A stretch of DNA of 64,000 nucleotides from contig OZ010586.1 in the NCBI GenBank assembly GCA_963932145.1, positions 55,099,443-55,163,442 on the forward strand. Direction: 5' to 3'. Every line of letters begins with the position of its first letter. Position 1 is the stretch's first letter. The stretch comes from Acanthosepion lycidas. Lineage: Eukaryota; Mollusca; Cephalopoda; Sepiida; Sepiidae. The notes below the pieces were generated by a model. That model made no database searches. It was not told the origin of the DNA and saw only the letters and a list, made by a program, of their open reading frames with translations. Below, piece after piece: positions 59,552 through 64,000 of this stretch. Position numbers and translations under genes: made by a program.

Positions 59552-59880
59552 GAGGGTGTAAAAAACCACCACGGCCGAACAAATAAGTGGTTTCTTTTTT
59601 TTCTTTTTAAATTATTTTACAATAAACGAAAAGCAAAACAGTCAAGAACAAGCAAAAATAAACCGAAACATGAACGTTGAAAACCAAAAAGACAATAACT
59701 AATTAAAGCAAATACGAAAAAAAAGAAAAAACGGATGTTGGGGTGGGGGGGGGTAAAAATACAAAAAGGAAAATAAACATCAAAAGAAAAGAAAAAGTCA
59801 TAAATAAATATGCGCAAAACTAAAATAGGAAAAACTGAAAAATTCAAAAACGTTTCAAAAAATTAAAAATCAAAAACTTA

Positions 59881-60361
59881 ACTGTTCATGCGTAATTGAT
59901 CACTCAAGCTGGACTAACACACGTCAATCTACTGAAGCCAGCTATTTGCCGAAACAAGCCAGTTGTCACACGTGACTTGATATTTATTCTGAATCATACA
60001 GAATTGTGGCACAAGGACGTGGGGGAGAAAAAGGGTGGAGGCTGGTTTTCATTAACTATCCTAGTCCTAGTTAATCAGATTCGCGACCCATTCATTCATT
60101 ACAATTTGCTCATTCACCAAAAGAAATTGTCCATCACCCGTCGATCCTGCATTCACCAAAATACCGCATATTAACTGGGTGGGGGCTACAAAAACACACC
60201 ATGAGATAAAAATCTGATGAAAAGTCCAAAATGTCTTTTTTTTTCTTTTTTTTTTTTTTTGCATTTTGGGTTTTTTATGATTGATTGATTGTTTTGTTTA
60301 ACGGCATCTCAACCTTAGTGGTCATTTTATGCCGGAAATGATTTTGAGTGACTTTAAAAGT
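59881..60361. other. LINE-flanking DNA, unassigned
   Basis: A piece at 60170-60215 ('ctacaaaaacacaccatgag') matches the LINE 3' terminus at 54555-54600, suggesting a further LINE remnant. The T-rich run at 60238-60260 and 'cggcatctcaaccttagtgg' at 60302 are unassigned. Confidence 0.4.
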
Positions 60362-60790
60362 CAAAAACGCATAGTTGGCAACACCATTGTTTCAAAAACG
60401 TACAGCTGGCAACATTATTGCTTCAAAAACGCACAGCTGGCAACATTATTGCTTCAAAAACGCACAGCTGGCAACATTATTGCTTCAAAAACGCACAGCT
60501 GGCAACATTATTGCTTCAAAAACGTACAGCTGGCAACATTATTGCTTCAAAAACGTACAGCTGGCAACATTGTTTTTTTTTGTTTTTGTTTTTTTTTAAA
60601 AAAACGTATAGCTGGCAACATTGTTTCAAAAACGTATAGCTGGCAACATTATGGTTTTAAAACATATAGCTGGCAACATTATTTTTTACAAAAAGCGTAT
60701 AGCTGGCAACATTATGGTTTCAAAACCGGATAGCTGGCAACATTATTGTTTCAAAAACGGATAGCTGGCAACATTATTGTTTCAAAAACC
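60362..60790. repeat. 31-bp minisatellite, about 13-14 copies
   Basis: The unit is of the form 'aaaaacgcacagctggcaac' plus 'attattgcttc', 31 bp. Central copies (60394-60560) are almost identical; right-hand copies vary in length. Because 31 is not a multiple of 3, the frame rotates, producing a spurious open frame of 134 residues. Confidence 0.95.
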
Positions 60791-60812
60791 TTTATCTGAG
60801 GCCTTACTGTTA

Positions 60813-61075
60813 GATGTAGTTTATCGTCATACCCGGGACGCGGATGTAGTTTATCGCCATACCCAGGACGCGGATGTAGTTTATTGTCATACCCAGGACG
60901 TGGGTGAGAGCTGAGGCCTTGCTGTTGGATGTAGTTTATCGTCATACCCAGGACGCGGATGTAGTTTATTGTCATACCCAAGGTGTGGGTGAGAGCTGAG
61001 GCCTTGCTGTTGGATGTAGTTTATCGTCATACCCAGGACGTGGATGTAGTTTATTGTCATACCCAGGACGTTTGG
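60813..61075. repeat. 30-bp tandem repeat with spacer, 7 copies
   Basis: The unit 'gatgtagtttatcgtcatac' plus 'ccaggacgcg' is 30 bp. Twice it is followed by a 24-base spacer 'gtgagagctgaggccttgctg' type, giving a higher-order pattern. It borders the 3' end of LINE copy 2. Confidence 0.9.
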
Positions 61076-61533
61076 GTTTTTTTACAAAAATATATAAAAA
61101 TTTCATGATTCCCGTAATAATGGGAGGGAAAAATAACCCCGAAAACAAACTAAAATTTAACACAAAGATAAAAATCGAAACAAATGTTAGTAGGACCCGT
61201 CAACCCCTCAAAATAATAAGAGTGGCCCCTGTATTCTGTCGATAGACATAATCAAGTCGCACACTCACTAATGGAATGGGGAGGGGAAAATAAGTGTCGG
61301 GATGGGAAAAATCAAAGGCTGACCCAGCCGAGATGAAAACAGGGGACAAAAACAAACTGGGGAGATTGGGAATCTCGACATGGGTTATAACAAAAGAGAC
61401 AGTCGGGAACAGGCCGGGAAGAACACTTATTCACATTAACTAGGAAAACAAAATAGTGTCTAACTTAACCAGGGGAGGGTTCACAGGAAACCGCCCCGTT
61501 GCACTTAAGGGGAGTTAAAAGAGAAAATCAAGG

Positions 61534-62150
61534 CTAGCCCCCGTCCTCACGAACCAGGGTCGCCTCAGTCACCCACCTTTCTCTGAAATCTGTCGAAATC
61601 AAACGCTTTCGATCAGATCTGATTTTTATCCTATCCTGATGCTTAAAAAAAACAACCAGATCCTGATGCGAATAACGTTCATCCCGCAAGATTCCCTCCT
61701 TTCGCGTCGTCCACACCACCATTCTTGCCCCGGATAGCAACTTCAAAAACACCATCCGTTTTACCCCGGAGAAAGGGGGCGACACATTGTCACACGCGTA
61801 CACGAGATCGATGGACACGAGCCGATCGGGAGCGATACGAGCCGTCGACTCTCCCACATACTCCCAGAAAGGGAGCACCTGAGGACAATGGTAGAAGGCG
61901 TGCGAAACCAAGGCCTCAACCGATGACAGTCTGGCAAATCTGCCTCGCCCCATCTGAAGAGTACGTCATTGAGAGGTCGTACGTTCCGAATCAATCGTCA
62001 GCTAAGCGAAAACTCAGGGTTGCTGAGATAATCCGCCGCTGGAGCCCAAGACCAAAAGGAGCGCAACTCTGATGCTGACAAGCCGAGCCCGTCACACAGA
62101 GGATCCTTCGCGACCCCCTCCATTAACATGATACAATAGTCTCCGACGCC
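61534..62150 (-). pseudogene. LINE copy 2 ORF2 C-terminus
   Basis: Reads 'HAFYHCPQVLPFWEYVGEST', 'KRMVFLKLLSGARMVVWTTR' and 'FFKHQDRIKIRSDRKRL', parallel to copy 1 'FYHCPRVRPSWDHVGELTAR'. Only the post-RT zinc-finger domain and tail are present. Confidence 0.8.
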
Positions 62151-62329
62151 GAGAAAGGTCACTGGATCGAGGAATGACCTTCAAGGAGAAATCGGAACCT
62201 TAGACGGGGAAGCAGAGAGGCTCCTTGGGTTACCTTTTATTCTCTGGATCGTTGGTTATTGCTGGCGAAGTAGGGTTAGATTTGTTTCTGGCTTTTGTCA
62301 GCGGATTTCTCCGCTCTACTTCAGTCAGA

Positions 62330-63521
62330 CTTTTTTTTCCTTTTTGGTCATCTTCTCCTCCTCTTCCTCCTCCCCCTCATCCCTCACCCTTTTCAATGAG
62401 GCGGACCGTGGTGGTAGCATGCCTTCAGTCACCATGCCGCTATCCATGTGCGACAACTCTGTCTGCTGTTGCTGCAGCTGCTGCTGATGGTCTTTGGGGA
62501 GTTGAGACAATCGCCGCTGCTGATGATCCTGTTGAGGCAACTTTGGCTGGTCTTTGAGCTTTTGTTGTTGTTGCTGCTGCTAGTGGTTTTGCTTAGATCG
62601 CTTCTGCTGCTGTGTTTGGCCTTTGCTCTCTTGCTGCTGGGTTTTACCCTCCTCTAAATGTTTCCGTGTTGGTTTTTTTTCCCCGGAACATCCTTCTTAG
62701 GTGATGGAGAAGGGACAACAACTTTCGAACCCTTTTTACAACCTCCCTCCAGTCACGTTCGTCAGTGGACTCGGCGGGCTTCTTTCGCCACTACCACCTC
62801 GGATGTAGTGGCTGGCTCAGGCATTGGTTTTCGACGGGGGCACATTTTGGCCAGGTAACCGGCAGTGCCGAATTACCAACAGTGTGGGCTTCTACCCTCC
62901 ACTACAACAAAAATTTTTTCTACCTCTGCACACTAAAATATCAGGAATTTCCTGAAACTTTGTCATGTCCAGGATTACTTGGACTGAAAAGTCCCCAATG
63001 GGCACACCAGCTTTACTTAGTATCCGAGCTGCTTCCTCTACTTGGCCATACAAGGCAAAGAAGGCTCCCACGTGATCATCTTTAATATCCATGGGTACAC
63101 CGTGTAAAGTAACTATTGTTCGACGGGTACCCATGTATTCGGTTTGCAAACGTAGTGTTTTTGTTCTCAAAATGCTTCCTGCGAGTTGGTTCGCTTCTTC
63201 TTCTGAAGCTATCCCTATGCCCCACATCGTATTTGAACGTTTTGATAAAATCTTCGGGACTATTTCAACGGCCTCCTTGCTGACGCCGACCAATTTTCGT
63301 GTTTTGATATCAGACGTTAGAAGGGAGATGGTCCTTGTTGTCACCGCGTTCAATGCCTCGGGGATAGTGAGTAACTCATTACCCTGGATAAAGTCCCGGT
63401 AATCTTCCTTCGTTTGATTATATTAGGTCGCATCGTTTTTTGGCCTATTCGAATTCCATGCAGACGGACTTAGAGACGGCGTCTCCATTTGAGTAAAAGT
63501 TGGCTTGGGAGATTCGGCCAT
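62330..63521 (-). pseudogene. LINE copy 2 ORF1
   Basis: Starts MAESPKPTF at 63521. The frame 63353-62892 has 'ISLLTSDIKTRKLVGVSKEA', 'MGTRRTIVTLHGVPMDIKDD' and 'FQEIPDILVCRGRK', parallel to copy 1. The zinc knuckle region near 62860 is degraded. The tail is Gln-rich, then 'LPPRSASLKRVRDEGEEEE'. Confidence 0.75.
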
Positions 63522-63699
63522 TTTGGTTGTCGCCCCACCACGGCACACAAACACAAAAAAGTTCAAAAAAAAAAAAAACACAATACAACAGAGAACAAAA
63601 AACGGTCACAAAAGCAAACAAATATTCAACTTTCAAGTTTTCAGTAAAAGCAATAAAGAAATACTCGACGCACTTTCGACAGCAAAGGAGTAGGATCAA

Positions 63700-63790
63700 A
63701 TGTCGTCACAAGTGACTTTCTCGCTCTCTCAGTCTATCTCAAGTTCTGCCTATATAGTGGTATGGTTATGCTAATTAGTATTAGCCTAAC
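63700..63790 (-). repeat. Second partial LTR of the Gypsy family
   Basis: 'cagtctatctcaagttctgc' through 'ctaattagtattagcctaac' matches 50966-51043. It abuts the 5' end of LINE copy 2 without any pol sequence next to it. Confidence 0.8.
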
Positions 63791-64000
63791 CAATCTGATA
63801 AATTTTGAAATGACTGGCAATTAGTCGATGTTTTGCCAAACATCCCAATAAACAATCTAATAAATAAATCATGTTTCTGTAGTTGTAAAGAAAAGAAAAA
63901 GAAGAAAAAAACTGTCAACTTATAGTAGCAACAAACGTCTGCAATAGATTTCTTCTGTCTCTTGACCGCAACACTTGTAGCCAAATCACAGTTCAAACGA
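63791..64000. other. No gene recognised
   Basis: AT-rich; no recognisable motif. Confidence 0.5.

Larger units (their letters stand above)
54564..59880 (-). mobile_element. LINE, Tx1-like, copy 1
   Basis: A minus-strand non-LTR retrotransposon. In sense order: A-rich 5' UTR (about 59880-59552), ORF1 (59551 to about 58131), ORF2 (about 57660-55221) and a 3' UTR to about 54564. Its 3' part from 55220 leftward aligns with 61530-61080 of copy 2. The solo LTR at 54836-55097 interrupts that UTR. The end carries short repeats of 'cataaaaattt' type instead of a clean poly-A. Clade assignment rests on ORF1 with a CCHC knuckle and ORF2 ending in a zinc-finger domain, as in Tx1-like elements; other LINE clades are possible. 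Confidence 0.8.
61076..63690 (-). mobile_element. LINE, Tx1-like, copy 2 (internal deletion)
   Basis: Same family as copy 1. It retains an A-rich 5' UTR (63690-63522), ORF1 (63521 to about 62330), the ORF2 C-terminus (62150-61534) and the 3' UTR to about 61076. Copy 1 shows that about 2.3 kb is missing: the ORF2 match ends near 62192 (copy 1 about 55990) and ORF1-side sequence resumes at once (copy 1 about 58265). Endonuclease and RT are therefore gone. Confidence 0.8.

Noticed and set aside
1-64000. CRISPR array, bacterial operons or prophage
   Set aside because: Tandem repeats here have no spacer architecture and the DNA is clearly eukaryotic repeat-rich sequence.

Overview
The window reads as repeat-dominated, AT-rich animal DNA. 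I find no convincing host protein gene and no rRNA or tRNA gene that looks functional. It holds several Penelope-like elements, tRNA-headed SINEs (one with a hammerhead motif), Tc1/mariner fossils, Tx1-like LINEs, Gypsy-type LTR fossils and very many (TA)n, (CA)n and (CT)n arrays. This mixture fits a cephalopod, probably an octopus or close relative. That assignment is an inference from repeat style, not from a diagnostic gene.

Layout. 1-11 kb: AT-rich DNA with a mariner 3' end, degenerate tandem repeats, and a solo LTR with a clean target duplication inside a 79-bp tandem repeat. 11.07-14.9 kb: the most gene-like locus, a 3.55-kb DNA transposon with inverted 160-bp subterminal repeats and a 3-bp target duplication, sitting in a 91-bp tandem repeat. 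It encodes a long, almost uninterrupted protein of a transposon-borne family with a FEN1/PIN-like nuclease signature. 15-20 kb: a Gypsy pol fossil and a decayed Tc1. 20.7-22.3 kb: a SINE with a hammerhead-like motif next to a Penelope-like element. 24-34 kb: microsatellites, two mariner MITEs of MADE1 type, PLE fossils, a perfect 77-bp inverted repeat, and a Tc1 with several later insertions. 34-38 kb: a P-element relative, an LTR candidate, LINE 3' ends and a composite 5S/tRNA SINE. 40-47.6 kb: an internally deleted Tc1, an LTR candidate, a SINE, a 46-bp-arm palindrome and a mariner. 50.9-63.8 kb: a Gypsy fossil, two related Tx1-like LINE copies on the minus strand, a solo LTR inside one of them, and two minisatellites between them.

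How the parts relate. Most features are interacting mobile elements rather than a pathway. There is an LTR in a tandem repeat, an LTR in a LINE 3' UTR, a MITE and a microsatellite in a Tc1, and a SINE beside a PLE. PLEs are the known or suspected helpers of hammerhead-bearing non-autonomous elements in animals, so the 20.7-22.3 kb pair may be functionally related as well as adjacent. The best candidate for something little described is the 11.17-14.71 kb transposon. All similarity statements rest on reading the sequence and on recalled family motifs; no search was run.
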